Source of the DNA: an uncultured Bacteroidales bacterium | GTDB lineage: Bacteria; Bacteroidota; Bacteroidia; Bacteroidales; Muribaculaceae | Reading direction: 5' to 3' | DNA length: 64,000 bases | Assembly: GCA_902800715.1 (NCBI GenBank) | Contig: CADCFN010000015.1 | Location: 1-64,000 of the forward strand | Notes under the pieces: generated by a model | Databases searched by the model: none | The model's input: the letters and a program-made list of their open reading frames with translations, nothing else | What the model was told of the DNA's origin: nothing | Position numbers and translations under genes: made by a program | Shown here: piece after piece, positions 8,436 through 17,905 of the stretch | Layout of the letters: every line of letters begins with the position of its first letter | Numbering within the stretch: position 1 is the stretch's first letter

Positions 8436-9566
8436 ATGAAATTCAGCGAAGTTTTAGGCAATGAGCAGGCGATAGGGCAGATACGGCGGATGATAGATGC
8501 CGACCGCATGCCACACGCTCTGTTGCTCTATGGTGAGCCGGGTGTGCCCAAATTGGGACTGGCGATGGCTGCAGCACAGTATCTGCACTGCAGAAACCAT
8601 GTTGACGGCGATTCCTGCGGGGTGTGCCCGATGTGCCGGCAGCATCAGTCGTTCAACCAGGTGGACACTCATTTCAGTTACCCGTACACCAACCGCAAGG
8701 GCGACAGCAACAACCCCTGTAATGCCGATGACTATATCGACGAGTGGCGGGAATTTGTCACCAACTATCCTGTCGAGGACTACCAAGCTTGGCTCGGATT
8801 GCTGAAGAATGATAACGCACAGCCTCAAATCTTTGTATATGAGGCAGATAACATTATGCGTAAGATGACGTTGAGCGCCTATACCGCCAAGTATAAAGTA
8901 CTCATCCTGTGGCTCCCTGAGAAGCTGAAAGATGAGGCTGCCAACAAGCTCTTGAAACTCATCGAGGAACCTTACGACGACTGCAAGTTCATCCTCGTGA
9001 GCGACAACGAAAAGGGCATCTTGGGCACCATCCTGTCGCGGTGCCAACGCATCGAGCTGCGCAAGCCTTCCACTTCGATGGTGGCGCAGTATCTGGTCGA
9101 CCGCTATGGCATGGATATGCAGGACGCACTTGCGCTGGCCGCTCCCGCCGACGGCAACGTGACGATGGCAGAGCGCATGGTGCAGACGGGCAGCGAGTAT
9201 CACGAGTTCCGTGAGCGATTTATCGAGTTGATGCGCCTGTCTTATCAGCATGACCTTGGCAAACTCAAGGGTTGGAGCGAAGTCATCGCCGACATGAAAC
9301 GCGAGAAGTCGCGCCGTTTCCTCGCCTACGCCGTGCGACAGGTGCGCGAGAACTTCATCTACAACCTGCACAACCCCGAACTCAACTATCTCACACGCGA
9401 GGAAGAAGCGTTCTCGACGCGTTTCTCGCCCTTCATCAACGAGCGTAATGTTGAGGGCATCGTCAGCGAACTGGAACGTGCCAGCACCGACATTGCAGGT
9501 AATGCCAACGCCAAACTGGTCTTGTTCGACCTCACCATCCGTCTTTCCATCCTGATCAGGAAATAA
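8436..9566 (+). CDS. holB: DNA polymerase III delta' subunit
   Basis: Clamp-loader subunit. MKFSEVLGNEQAIGQIRRMI begins at the ATG at 8436. Next come RMPHALLLYGEPGVPKLGLA (a degenerate P-loop, as expected for delta'), the zinc-binding CGVCPMCRQ, LPEKLKDEAANKLLKLIEEP and the sensor-1 region FILVSDNEKGILGTILSRC with the SRC motif. The frame is open upstream to 8307, but those codons resemble no homologue, and a -7-like box (TATCTTTA, 8404-8411) lies just before the chosen start. The nuclease gene follows 45 nt later on the same strand. Confidence 0.93.
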   Translation: MKFSEVLGNEQAIGQIRRMIDADRMPHALLLYGEPGVPKLGLAMAAAQYLHCRNHVDGDSCGVCPMCRQHQSFNQVDTHFSYPYTNRKGDSNNPCNADDYIDEWREFVTNYPVEDYQAWLGLLKNDNAQPQIFVYEADNIMRKMTLSAYTAKYKVLILWLPEKLKDEAANKLLKLIEEPYDDCKFILVSDNEKGILGTILSRCQRIELRKPSTSMVAQYLVDRYGMDMQDALALAAPADGNVTMAERMVQTGSEYHEFRERFIELMRLSYQHDLGKLKGWSEVIADMKREKSRRFLAYAVRQVRENFIYNLHNPELNYLTREEEAFSTRFSPFINERNVEGIVSELERASTDIAGNANAKLVLFDLTIRLSILIRK

Positions 9567-9611
9567 TTGTAAACGTCAGGATTAACTTACATCTAACCAC
9601 CAGTCACCGAT

Positions 9612-12600
9612 ATGGTTCCTTTTCTTCAACAGGTAGTGCAGTATTATCTTGAGGCTCAAGGCCTTGAGGATTACTGCTTTGTCTTTCCCAACCGTCGCAG
9701 CGGTCAGTTTTTCACCCATTACCTCCAGCGGGCGCTGGTCGGCGCGTCCAAGGGCAAGCCGGTTCCTCATCTGCTGCCCCATGTGACGTCGATTAACGAA
9801 CTGCTCGCCGAGTTGACTGGCACGGTGGCGGCAACCGACATCGAGATGATGTTCGCCCTCTATGATGCCTATTGCAAGGCGATGGGCGATGCGGCGCAGG
9901 AGTTTGACAAGTTCATCTATTGGGCACAGCTCATCATCGGTGACTTCAACGATATCGACAAATCGCTTGCCGATGCTGCCGATATCTACCAGAACCTGAG
10001 TGATTTGCATGGCTTGGTCGCCAATTTCCTCACTACCGATGTCGAGGAGAAGGTCAAGAGAATCTTCGGTGAAGGGCTTTTTACCGCTTTCTTTGACACC
10101 AGCGCCGAAGCTGCCTTGTGGCAGCAAAGGACCACCGTGAGCCAACCTGCTCAGGGAAATACCGACCCCGATGACGTGAAGCAGAAGTTCATGAGCCTGT
10201 GGAACGCCTTGGCTGACATCTATGTCAATTATCATCAGACGTTGGACGCCAAGAGGGTCGTTTCGCCAGGCAGGCAACTGCGGATGGCCGCCGAGAATCC
10301 GCCTGCACAGTTGCGCTATAACAGACTGATATTCGTGGGATTCGGTGTGCTATCGGCTGCCGAGATGAAATTGTTTGACCATTTCAAGAACATGGGAAAA
10401 GCCGACTTCTGGTGGGACACTGCCGGCATCAAAGCCATGCTAGAGGCTTCCAAACAGGACCCCGGCGCGCAACTCATCAACGGCTATTGCAAGCACTTTG
10501 ATGCAAAACCCATTGAACCGGTCAATAACGAGAAGCAAACGCTGCGTGTAGTCGCCGTGCCCTCGATGGTGGGACAGGCCAAGGTCGCTTTTGACGAGGT
10601 GGCGCTCATGCCGGGAACCAAGTCATCGACAAGCCTGGATACAGCCATCGTCTTGCCCGACGAGAGCCTGCTCATCCCGCTGCTGCATGCCGTGCCGCCA
10701 ACGTCGCTCATCAACGTGACTCTGGGTTACCCGTTGCGCAATTCAGGCATCGTTTCGCTGATGCACATTGTGGCCCGCATGCACCATCAGGCCAGCAAGG
10801 AACGCAAGGGGTGGACCTATTATCGTGAGGACGTGAACGACATCCTGTCGCATCCCCTCATCAAGACATTTTTCACTAGCGAGGCGCTTGACAAGGCTAC
10901 CGAGTTGGCGCGCACCAATCGTTTCCGCGTTCCAGCTGATAAGCTGGTGACGCTCTCGTTCGGTGACTTGTTTGCGCCGGCAATGGACAGCGACCAGCAG
11001 GGCAGCGACAGCGAGTTGCGGGCCAGTTATCTGGACCGCCTGTTGGCATTCTCCAACTTGTTGATGGCGAAGATGCAAAACGCCCCGGTCGGTGACGAAG
11101 ATGAGGACGATGAAAAAGAGGCGGTGCTGCCCTTGCAGCAAGCCTTCCTGCTCATGTATATCGATGTCCTCAATCAGCTCAAGCGTTCACTGGACGAGTG
11201 CGGTCAGACGTTGCAGCGCAGTTCGGTCTTTTTCCTCATCGACCGTCTCACGGCATCGTCAATCGTGGCGTTCACGGGTGAACCGCTGCAGGGCTTGCAG
11301 GTGATGGGACTGCTCGAGACGCGCAGTCTGGATTTCAAGCATGTGGTGGTCTTGTCGATGAACGAGCGCATATTCCCGCGCCGTCATGGCATCAACTCGT
11401 TCATTCCCAACTACATGCGCCGTGCCCATGGCATGTCCACCATCGAACAGCAGGAGGCAATTATGGCCTATAATTTCTTCCGTCTGCTCAATCGGGCCGA
11501 GAATGTGACGATGATATATGACTCGAGCACGCAGAATGCTACAGCGTCGAGTGAGCCCTCACGTTACATCACCCAGCTGGAAATCATCTACGGCAAGAAA
11601 CTCGAGCATATTGAGAAGAGCCTTGTGGTCCAGAAGTCTTCATCGGTCAAGATTCAAGTGCCCAACACCAGTGATATCGACCTGCAAGACCGATACACAC
11701 GCAACCCCGAGCATGGTGGCGGCAAGTACCTGTCGGCAAGCGCCATCAACAAGCACATCAACTGTCCGCTCAATTTCTATCTGCATTATGTGCAAGGCTT
11801 GAACGATGACAATGAGTTGAGCGATTTCATGGATTCCAGCACATTCGGCACCATCATCCATGACACCCTTAACGATTGCTACATGGTTGATTCGGCAAAG
11901 GGGCACACTTTCACACGCGACGAGATTGTTGACTTCAAGAAGCGTCGCCTCAAGCCGACGGTGGAGCGATACATCCGCAAGCATTATATGCATGTGCCTG
12001 ATGATGAGCTGGATAGCGATTCGCGCCCGATTACAGGAGATGCCCTCATGCTCATCGACACCATCATCAGCTATGTGGGCTTTGTGCTGGACTACGATTT
12101 GGATTTGATTGACCGTGAAGGGCCATTTACCGTCCTTGAGTGTGAAGAAACCCACACGTTCCAACCCCTGAAGCTGGGAAACGTGGAGTTTAACTTCAGT
12201 TTCAAGCCCGACCGCGTCGACCGTTTGGCAAACGGCATGGTGCGCATCGTGGATTACAAGACCGGCAAGGACGTGACCGGCTACTCGTCGATAAATGATT
12301 TGTTTGATAATAAGGCCAGTAAGGGACGTCGCAAGGCCATTCTGCAGCTGTTCCTCTACTGTTATGCCTATCTGTGCAAGCATCCCGAGCTGGAAGCTGT
12401 GATGCCTGTCATTTACAAAGTCGCCTCGATGAAGGAAAGCGGTGTGCTGAATGGGAAAAACGGCCAGTATGTGTTCTCACTGCAAGATGCACAGGCGATG
12501 GAATTCATAGGAATGATGCAGGATGAAGTGGATAGCATCTATCATAAAGACTTCATCCAGGCACCAGAGGGGTCCTCGACGTGCAATTATTGCCGTTTCA

Positions 12601-12641
12601 TCGACTTCTGCCGTCGCACCCCGGTTGTTTACAGGAAATGA
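9612..12641 (+). CDS. AddB-like PD-(D/E)XK nuclease of a recombination complex
   Basis: A 1009-residue protein of the Bacteroidota AddB/inactivated-helicase family, which processes double-strand ends with AddA. The N-terminus has FVFPNRRSGQFF, the degenerate helicase motif I region. The C-terminal nuclease has DRVDRL and RIVDYKTGKD (about residues 868-885). Four cysteines that would hold an Fe-S cluster are present: one in NKHINCPLNFY (about 718) and three in CNYCRFIDFC (about 991, 994, 1000). No AddA helicase gene is in the window. It ends flush against the convergent S4-domain gene. Confidence 0.85.
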   Translation: MVPFLQQVVQYYLEAQGLEDYCFVFPNRRSGQFFTHYLQRALVGASKGKPVPHLLPHVTSINELLAELTGTVAATDIEMMFALYDAYCKAMGDAAQEFDKFIYWAQLIIGDFNDIDKSLADAADIYQNLSDLHGLVANFLTTDVEEKVKRIFGEGLFTAFFDTSAEAALWQQRTTVSQPAQGNTDPDDVKQKFMSLWNALADIYVNYHQTLDAKRVVSPGRQLRMAAENPPAQLRYNRLIFVGFGVLSAAEMKLFDHFKNMGKADFWWDTAGIKAMLEASKQDPGAQLINGYCKHFDAKPIEPVNNEKQTLRVVAVPSMVGQAKVAFDEVALMPGTKSSTSLDTAIVLPDESLLIPLLHAVPPTSLINVTLGYPLRNSGIVSLMHIVARMHHQASKERKGWTYYREDVNDILSHPLIKTFFTSEALDKATELARTNRFRVPADKLVTLSFGDLFAPAMDSDQQGSDSELRASYLDRLLAFSNLLMAKMQNAPVGDEDEDDEKEAVLPLQQAFLLMYIDVLNQLKRSLDECGQTLQRSSVFFLIDRLTASSIVAFTGEPLQGLQVMGLLETRSLDFKHVVVLSMNERIFPRRHGINSFIPNYMRRAHGMSTIEQQEAIMAYNFFRLLNRAENVTMIYDSSTQNATASSEPSRYITQLEIIYGKKLEHIEKSLVVQKSSSVKIQVPNTSDIDLQDRYTRNPEHGGGKYLSASAINKHINCPLNFYLHYVQGLNDDNELSDFMDSSTFGTIIHDTLNDCYMVDSAKGHTFTRDEIVDFKKRRLKPTVERYIRKHYMHVPDDELDSDSRPITGDALMLIDTIISYVGFVLDYDLDLIDREGPFTVLECEETHTFQPLKLGNVEFNFSFKPDRVDRLANGMVRIVDYKTGKDVTGYSSINDLFDNKASKGRRKAILQLFLYCYAYLCKHPELEAVMPVIYKVASMKESGVLNGKNGQYVFSLQDAQAMEFIGMMQDEVDSIYHKDFIQAPEGSSTCNYCRFIDFCRRTPVVYRK

Positions 12642-13151
12642 TTATTCCTTCTTGCCCTGGCGGCGGGCAATGTCCTCGTTCAGGCGGTTTTCATCCTCCT
12701 CGGTCCACAGGGGGTTCTCTTCTTCACCCCAGTCGAACGCATCATCGAGGGGTGTCGGATCGTCAAAGCCGAAGAAAGCGTCATCGGTGAATTCCTGCAG
12801 CTCACGCCCTTCCTTCTTGGTGGGGCGGCCCATGCCTCGCTGGCGGTTGACAAAGCCGTCGATTTTCACCATTTCCAGCAGGCGCAACTGGTCAGGACTG
12901 GTCACATTCTTGAGATACTGGGGCACAAGCTTGGCGCCCACACGGTTGTTGAGCAGGCCGATTACTTCAAAGGAGTAGGTGACAGGCGGTTTACGCACAT
13001 CGATGCGGTCACCCACCTTGATGCCGTGTGATGGCTTCACCGTCATGCCGCCGATAGTCACGCGACCCAACTTGCACGCCGTTGTGGCGATGGTGCGGGT
13101 CTTGAACACGCGTGTGGCCCACAGCCACTTGTCAATTCTCACTTCCTTCAT
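12642..13151 (-). CDS. hslR: S4-domain RNA-binding protein, Hsp15-like
   Basis: MKEVRIDKWLWATRVFKTRTIATTACKLGRVTIGG is a typical S4 RNA-binding fold as in Hsp15, which recycles stalled 50S subunits carrying nascent chains. Residues from about 110 on are charged, ending in acidic and Gln/Arg/Lys-rich tails, which is common in Bacteroidota versions. It lies downstream of rplY and pth and is probably the last gene of that operon. Its stop abuts the AddB-like gene stop with no gap. Confidence 0.88.
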   Translation of the reverse strand: MKEVRIDKWLWATRVFKTRTIATTACKLGRVTIGGMTVKPSHGIKVGDRIDVRKPPVTYSFEVIGLLNNRVGAKLVPQYLKNVTSPDQLRLLEMVKIDGFVNRQRGMGRPTKKEGRELQEFTDDAFFGFDDPTPLDDAFDWGEEENPLWTEEDENRLNEDIARRQGKKE

Positions 13152-13172
13152 GCCAGTATATCGAAAAAAGCA

Positions 13173-13216
13173 CTAAACTCTAAACTATAATTCATGTGGC
13201 TAGCCACATGAATTAT
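13173..13216 (-). repeat. CTAAACT heptads plus perfect 30-nt palindrome
   Basis: Two heptads (CTAAACT) run into a perfect palindrome at 13187-13216: ATAATTCATGTGG, CTAG, then its complement. The palindrome overlaps the pth stop codon. Read along pth, the order is stop, hairpin, heptads, the same as at acn. It may serve as a 3' hairpin between pth and hslR. Confidence 0.75.
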
Positions 13217-13776
13217 TTATTATTGTAATTATTCATGGCGAATGTCATGCCCGACAGGCAGAAGGCCTTGATGGCATCGACGGCCACCTTGGCGCGTTCG
13301 GGCAAAATCGCTAACTCTTCGGGGGTGGGGTAGCCCAGCACATAGTCCACCTGGGCTCCCGGCGGGAAGTCGTTGCCGATGCCAAACCGCAGTCTTGCCC
13401 ACTGCTGGCTTGACAAGCACTCATTGATGCTCTTCAGACCGTTGTGGCCGCCATCAGCGCCCTTGGGACGGATGCGTATATGGCCAAAGGGCAATGCGAT
13501 GTCATCAACAATAACCAGCAGGTGGTCAAGGTCGATGTGCTCCTTAATCATCCAGTAGCGCACAGCCTCGCCGCTCAGGTTCATGTAGGTCGACGGCTTG
13601 AGCAGCACCAGTTGCTGGTTCTTAAGACGCATCTCGGCAACAGCGCCATAGCGTTGTGTCGAGAAAACAATATTGGATGCCTCGGCGAGAGCATCCAATA
13701 TTGTAAAGCCTATGTTGTGGCGGGTACCCTGGTACTCTGCACCAATGTTTCCCAGTCCAACAATAAGGTACTTCAT
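13213..13776 (-). CDS. pth: Peptidyl-tRNA hydrolase
   Basis: Releases tRNA from prematurely dropped peptidyl-tRNA in the cytoplasm. The 187 residues include [22 protein letters not shown] (catalytic His), [23 protein letters not shown] and GGHNGLKS, all Pth signatures. The start is 14 nt after the rplY stop, as in many bacteria where L25/Ctc and Pth are paired. Confidence 0.96.
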   Translation of the reverse strand: MKYLIVGLGNIGAEYQGTRHNIGFTILDALAEASNIVFSTQRYGAVAEMRLKNQQLVLLKPSTYMNLSGEAVRYWMIKEHIDLDHLLVIVDDIALPFGHIRIRPKGADGGHNGLKSINECLSSQQWARLRFGIGNDFPPGAQVDYVLGYPTPEELAILPERAKVAVDAIKAFCLSGMTFAMNNYNNK

Positions 13777-13790
13777 CTGTTGTGTGCAGA

Positions 13791-14489
13791 TTACTCGGCA
13801 GCAGCCTCGCCCTCAGCTTCGCCTTCACCTTCCTCGGTGGTAGCGGCAGCAGCAGAGTTACGGGTGGCGCGAACACCAGCAATCACCAGATCCTTGGCGT
13901 TAACCAGCTCATAGTTGTCGAATTGGCAGTCACGAACCTTGATGGTCTTGCCAATCTCCAGGCTGTCCACGTTGAGCATAATGGTCTCGGGAATGTCCTT
14001 GTACAGACCTTTAACCTTCACCTTCTTCATGCTCAGGTAGAGCTTACCACCGGCCTTAACACCGACAGCGTGACCCTCGAGGTGAACGGGAATCTCAACA
14101 ACGACGGGCTTGTCCTCGGTAACCTCGAGCAGGTCGATGTGAAGAACAGCGTCGCTAACGGGGTGGAACTGCAGGTCCTTCAAGACAGCCTTGCGGGTCT
14201 GGCCATCATAGGTCAGGTCGATTACACAAACGTCGGTGCTGTAAATCAGCTTGCGAACGTCGGCAAATTTCACTACCAGGTCGGTGGTGATGATGCCCTT
14301 ACCGTCACGGCCGATGGGAACGACCTTCTCGCCAGCGAGCAGCTTGCCATTGTACTTGCCGTCCTTGTCGAGGTCAACGAGCTTGCCACCATTCAGGACA
14401 ACGGGGATCTTGTTCTCCTTGCGGAGCGCCTTTGCGGCCTTCTTGCCGAGGTCGGTACGAGCCTCTGCATTCAATTGAAAAGTCTTCAT
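13791..14489 (-). CDS. rplY: 50S ribosomal protein L25/general stress protein Ctc
   Basis: Binds 5S rRNA. The 232-residue Ctc-type protein has an N-terminal L25 fold ([41 protein letters not shown]) and a TL5-like C-terminal domain. It ends in a low-complexity Ala/Glu/Gly tail (from about residue 213). It is transcribed from its own promoter near 14.6 kb and followed closely by pth. Confidence 0.95.
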   Translation of the reverse strand: MKTFQLNAEARTDLGKKAAKALRKENKIPVVLNGGKLVDLDKDGKYNGKLLAGEKVVPIGRDGKGIITTDLVVKFADVRKLIYSTDVCVIDLTYDGQTRKAVLKDLQFHPVSDAVLHIDLLEVTEDKPVVVEIPVHLEGHAVGVKAGGKLYLSMKKVKVKGLYKDIPETIMLNVDSLEIGKTIKVRDCQFDNYELVNAKDLVIAGVRATRNSAAAATTEEGEGEAEGEAAAE

Positions 14490-14585
14490 TTTTAAATAGT
14501 TGTGTTACTCAAAATTAAAGTAATTGGTTCATAAAAACGCTTCCTTTAATTTCCCATCACACTGGAAAAGTTTAAAAAAGCGGGG

Positions 14586-14616
14586 CAAAGATACTACTTT
14601 TTTTCCAACTGGCAAT
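14586..14616 (-). promoter_or_regulatory. Promoter of rplY-pth
   Basis: -7 TATCTTTG (14586-14593) with an imperfect -33 ATTG (14613-14616) 19 nt upstream on the minus strand. It gives a leader of about 90 nt. Confidence 0.6.
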
Positions 14617-14636
14617 ACCAATGCCCATAAAAATGA

Positions 14637-14667
14637 ATGTCAGCAACCCTGCAGAGGGTGCTGACAT
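14637..14667 (-). terminator. Intrinsic terminator after tsf
   Basis: ATGTCAGCA and CCCT pair with AGGG and TGCTGACAT around GCAG. On the minus strand the hairpin is followed shortly by a U-rich run (CATTTTTA). It closes the rplM-rpsI-rpsB-tsf operon. Confidence 0.75.
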
Positions 14668-14699
14668 CCATCATGTTTGTTGTTTCTCTTGGTTGAGAA

Positions 14700-15695
14700 T
14701 TAGTCAACGTTCAGGTTGACGCGCTTCAAGTCGATAGCCTTGAGATCCTTGTTGGCGGCAGCCAGGAACTGTGCAACAGTCTCCTTGTTCTCGCCAGCCT
14801 CGTAAACCTGCTCCATCAGGACGTTCTCCTGATAGAACTTGTTCAGGCGACCCTGGGCGATGTTCTGAATCATCTGCTCGGGCATGTTGGCCTCTTTCTG
14901 CTTAGCGGTCTCTTCCATGAGCTTCAGTGCCTCAGCAACCTGCTCCTGGGTCATGTAACCCTTGCGGACGGCCTCGTCGCGGTGCTCCTCGGTAGCGCAG
15001 TAGTAGGGGTTGAAACCGGCCTTCTTCAGGGCGTTCTCAACAGCCTTGCTCACCTGCTCAGCCTTGGTCTTGTCGATAGCCACGCGCAGCTCCTCGTCGA
15101 TAACCTCCTGAGGAATCTGGTCGCGGGTAGCCTTGATGGGATTCATCGAAGCCACCTGCATGGCGATAGCCTTGGCAACGTCCTCAGCTACGCCCTCAAG
15201 ATTGAAGGCAACAGCAGCTGACAACATACCGTTGAAGTGATTGTAAACAACGGTCGTCGGGGCATTCAGGCACTCATAAGCACCCAATTCCATCTTCTCA
15301 CCGGTGATACCGCTCAGGGCGGTGATCGTCTCGGCTACGCTCTTGCCATCCATCTGGAGGGCGTTGAGCTCGTCGAGGTTAGCGGGCTTCTGGGCCATAG
15401 CGAGGTCCAGGATAGCCTTGGCGAGGTTGACAAACTTCTCGTTCTTGGCAACGAAGTCGGTCTCACACTTGAGGGCGATGATAGCAGCAAATTTGCCGTC
15501 GGTCTTGCCGATAGCGATACCCTGAGCTGCCTGACGGTCTCCACGCTTGGCTGCGATGGCCTGGCCGCGCTTGCGGATCAGTTCCATAGCCTTGGTGATG
15601 TCGTTGTCGCTCTCGATGAGCGCCTTCTTGCAGTCGCTCAAGCCTGCGCCAGTCATGTCGCGCAGTTTCTTGATGTCATTGATGGTTACAGCCAT
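14700..15695 (-). CDS. tsf: Elongation factor Ts
   Basis: Nucleotide exchange factor for EF-Tu. MAVTINDIKKLRDMTGAGLSDCKKAL and the core motif KCETDFVAKNEKF are diagnostic. It has 331 residues, in the normal size class for Bacteroidota. It follows rpsB by 46 nt, the near-universal gene order, and is followed by a strong terminator. Confidence 0.97.
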   Translation of the reverse strand: MAVTINDIKKLRDMTGAGLSDCKKALIESDNDITKAMELIRKRGQAIAAKRGDRQAAQGIAIGKTDGKFAAIIALKCETDFVAKNEKFVNLAKAILDLAMAQKPANLDELNALQMDGKSVAETITALSGITGEKMELGAYECLNAPTTVVYNHFNGMLSAAVAFNLEGVAEDVAKAIAMQVASMNPIKATRDQIPQEVIDEELRVAIDKTKAEQVSKAVENALKKAGFNPYYCATEEHRDEAVRKGYMTQEQVAEALKLMEETAKQKEANMPEQMIQNIAQGRLNKFYQENVLMEQVYEAGENKETVAQFLAAANKDLKAIDLKRVNLNVD

Positions 15696-15741
15696 AATTC
15701 GGTTTTAGTTAAACTAATTTGTTAGTTGTTATAGTTTGGAA

Positions 15742-16534
15742 TTATTCCTCTGTTTTGGGAGCCTCTTCAGCTTCAGCCTTGGGAGCCTCTTCTACTGCAC
15801 GGCGAACGCGCTGGCGGCGGGGCTTGGGAGCCTCTTTTGCCTCCTCGGCTTCACCCTCGGCAGCATTGGTGTCGATTTGCTCAACCTTGCGCTCTTCCAG
15901 ACCTTCCTTGATAGCCTCGCAAACGGTAGCCAGGATGATGTCGATTGACTTGCTGGCGTCGTCATTGGCGGGGATTACAAAGTCAACATTGCTGGGGTCG
16001 CTGTTGGTGTCCACGATACCGAACACGGGAATACCCAGGCGGTTAGCCTCGGCAACAGCAATGTGCTCCTTGAGCACGTCAACCACGAACAACGCGCTGG
16101 GAAGACGGTTCAGGTTCTTGATAGAACCCAGGTTCTTCTCCAACTTGGCGCGCTGGCGGCTCAGCTGCAGCTTCTCGCGCTTCGACATGTTGGCCATAGT
16201 GCCGTCGGTTTCCATCTTGTCGATGGTGTCCATCTTCTTCACAGCCTTGCGGATGGTGGTGAAGTTGGTCAGCATACCGCCGGGCCAACGCTCGATAACG
16301 TAGGGCATATCAACGCTCATGGCACGCTCGCGGGTCACGTCCTTGGCCTGCTTCTTGGTGGCAACAAAGAGTACGCGCTTACCGCTCTTGGCGATGTTCT
16401 TCAGTGCGTTTGCTGCCTCTTCCAGCTTTGCGCCGGTCTTGTATAAGTCGATGATGTGGATACCGTTACGCTCCATGAAGATGTAGGGCGCCATAGCGGG
16501 GTTCCATTTGCGTTTCAGGTGACCAAAGTGGCAT
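15742..16534 (-). CDS. rpsB: 30S ribosomal protein S2, start region collapsed
   Basis: The 250 residues from MAPYIFMERNGIHIIDLYKT on match S2, ending in a Glu/Ala-rich tail. In the same frame, upstream of that Met, the conserved codons CHFGHLKRKWNPA are present. They are preceded not by a start but by AAAATG in a different frame (ATG at 16534). Normal S2 begins with about 13 residues (MSRTNFxxLLEAG type) before CHFGH. Removing 38 nt between the ATG and the TGC codon explains the sequence exactly. S2 is essential, so this must be a data error, or the gene starts in a way not known for S2. Confidence 0.92.
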
Positions 16535-16562
16535 TTTTAAATTGTTTACGTTCTACTAAATC

Positions 16563-16661
16563 AATCGCATAGTAGCCACCGCAGTTCCCAGTGTGAGTCT
16601 ATGCGATTTGGATACTAAACTCTTCAATAAGACTGCCACAACTCGTGTGGCGATTCTTATT
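16563..16661 (-). promoter_or_regulatory. Structured leader between rpsI and rpsB
   Basis: Two stem-loops lie in the 180-nt gap ahead of rpsB. The first (16626-16661) has arms AATAAGA/TCTTATT and GCCACA/TGTGGC around ACTCG. The second has 10-bp arms AATCGCATAG (16563-16572) and CTATGCGATT (16599-16608) with a 26-nt loop. This may be an S2-responsive leader, but I do not recognise a named family. Confidence 0.45.
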
Positions 16662-16718
16662 ATTAATGTAGAGCAAGCATCGGACCACGGCAAGCCGCGG
16701 ACCGTCGTCATGCGGCGA

Positions 16719-17105
16719 TTAACGCTTGCTGAACTGGAATCTCTTGCGGGCCTTGGGCTGACCGGGTTTCTTGCGCTCTACGGCACGCGGGTCGCGGGTC
16801 ATGAAACCCTCCTTGCGCAGGGCACTCTTGTCCTCGGGGTTGATCTTCACCAGGGCGCGGGCAATAGCCAGACGCAGGGCCTCGGCCTGTCCCTTGTAAC
16901 CGCCACCAACGAGATTAACCTTAATGTCATACTTCTCAGCGGCATCCAGCGTGCTAAGCGGCTGCTTAACGATGTATTGCAGGATGGGGTTGGGGAAGTA
17001 GTCTGCCAACGGGCGTTTGTTCACTGTGATTTCGCCATTACCTTCTTTCACATATACGCGTGCGATAGCGGCTTTGCGGCGACCTACTGCATTAATCTGT
17101 TCCAT
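16719..17105 (-). CDS. rpsI: 30S ribosomal protein S9
   Basis: MEQINAVGRRKAAIARVYVK, NLVGGGYKGQAEALRLAIARAL and the C-terminal basic tail ending FQFSKR that reaches the P-site tRNA identify S9. It has 128 residues, full length, and starts 5 nt after rplM, the conserved pair. Confidence 0.97.
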   Translation of the reverse strand: MEQINAVGRRKAAIARVYVKEGNGEITVNKRPLADYFPNPILQYIVKQPLSTLDAAEKYDIKVNLVGGGYKGQAEALRLAIARALVKINPEDKSALRKEGFMTRDPRAVERKKPGQPKARKRFQFSKR

Positions 17106-17110
17106 GCTTC

Positions 17111-17593
17111 TTACTTGAGTTTGTTGATGTCAATAACTTTGGGTTGCTGAGCCTCGTGGGGATGCTCCGGGCCGTTGTAAACGTGTACGTTCTTCAACAG
17201 CTGAGCGCCCAGGCGGGTCTTGGGCAGCATGCCCTTGATAACCTGCATGTACAGGGGATGCATACCTTTGCGGAGGTCTTTCTTCCTCTCGCTCTTGGCT
17301 TGCAACTGAGCAGGGGTCGAGAAACGCTGGCCACCGGGATAGCCAGTGTAGCGAACATACTGGTGCTCGGTCCACTTCTTGCCAGTCATCTTGCACTTGT
17401 CAGCGTTGATGATGATGACGTTGTCGCCACAATCAACGTGAGGAGTGTAGTTGGGTTTGTACTTGCCACGGAGAATCTTAGCCACCTTCGAGCACAAGCG
17501 ACCCAGAATCTGGTCGGTAGCATCAACTACCACCCATTCCTTCTTTACGGTTTCGGCATTTGCCGAAATGGTTTTGTAACTTAAAGTATCCAC
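17111..17593 (-). CDS. rplM: 50S ribosomal protein L13
   Basis: MDTLSYKTISANAETVKKEWVVVDA, LGRLCSKVAKILRGKYKP, HVDCGDNVIIINADK and the C-terminal AQQPKVIDINKLK are Bacteroidota L13. At 160 residues it is slightly long, with extra residues in the SERKKDLRKGMHP loop. It is the first gene of the rplM-rpsI-rpsB-tsf operon. Confidence 0.97.
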   Translation of the reverse strand: MDTLSYKTISANAETVKKEWVVVDATDQILGRLCSKVAKILRGKYKPNYTPHVDCGDNVIIINADKCKMTGKKWTEHQYVRYTGYPGGQRFSTPAQLQAKSERKKDLRKGMHPLYMQVIKGMLPKTRLGAQLLKNVHVYNGPEHPHEAQQPKVIDINKLK

Positions 17594-17739
17594 TTTTTTA
17601 AAATCCTAATTAATAGTTAGTTAATTGCCCAAGCAACACCCTGCGGAACGGCCAAATTCCACACGACATTGCCCTAATGAGCTATTACTTTGATAATAAT
17701 CGGCGCGCAAAGGTACTGCTTTTCATTTTCCCCACCAAA
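17594..17739 (-). promoter_or_regulatory. rplM promoter and about 105-nt leader
   Basis: A textbook promoter: -33 TTTG (17736-17739), 20-nt spacer, -7 TACCTTTG (17708-17715). Transcription from about 17700 would give a leader of some 105 nt before the rplM ATG. L13 leaders with autoregulatory structure are described in Bacteroidia; whether this one folds that way needs a covariance search. Confidence 0.65.
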
Positions 17740-17905
17740 ACATTTCTGCTTTTAACCCATGCCAATCAGCCAAAACCGCCCCAATTTTAAATTATTTAAC
17801 AAAGATTAACATCTCAAATCTGCTTTTTTCCCCTTTTTGAACCGAAAAATACCCTCAATCGGGCATTTGAGAAGGAACCATTTTATACCTTAGTGAAGAA
17901 ATACA

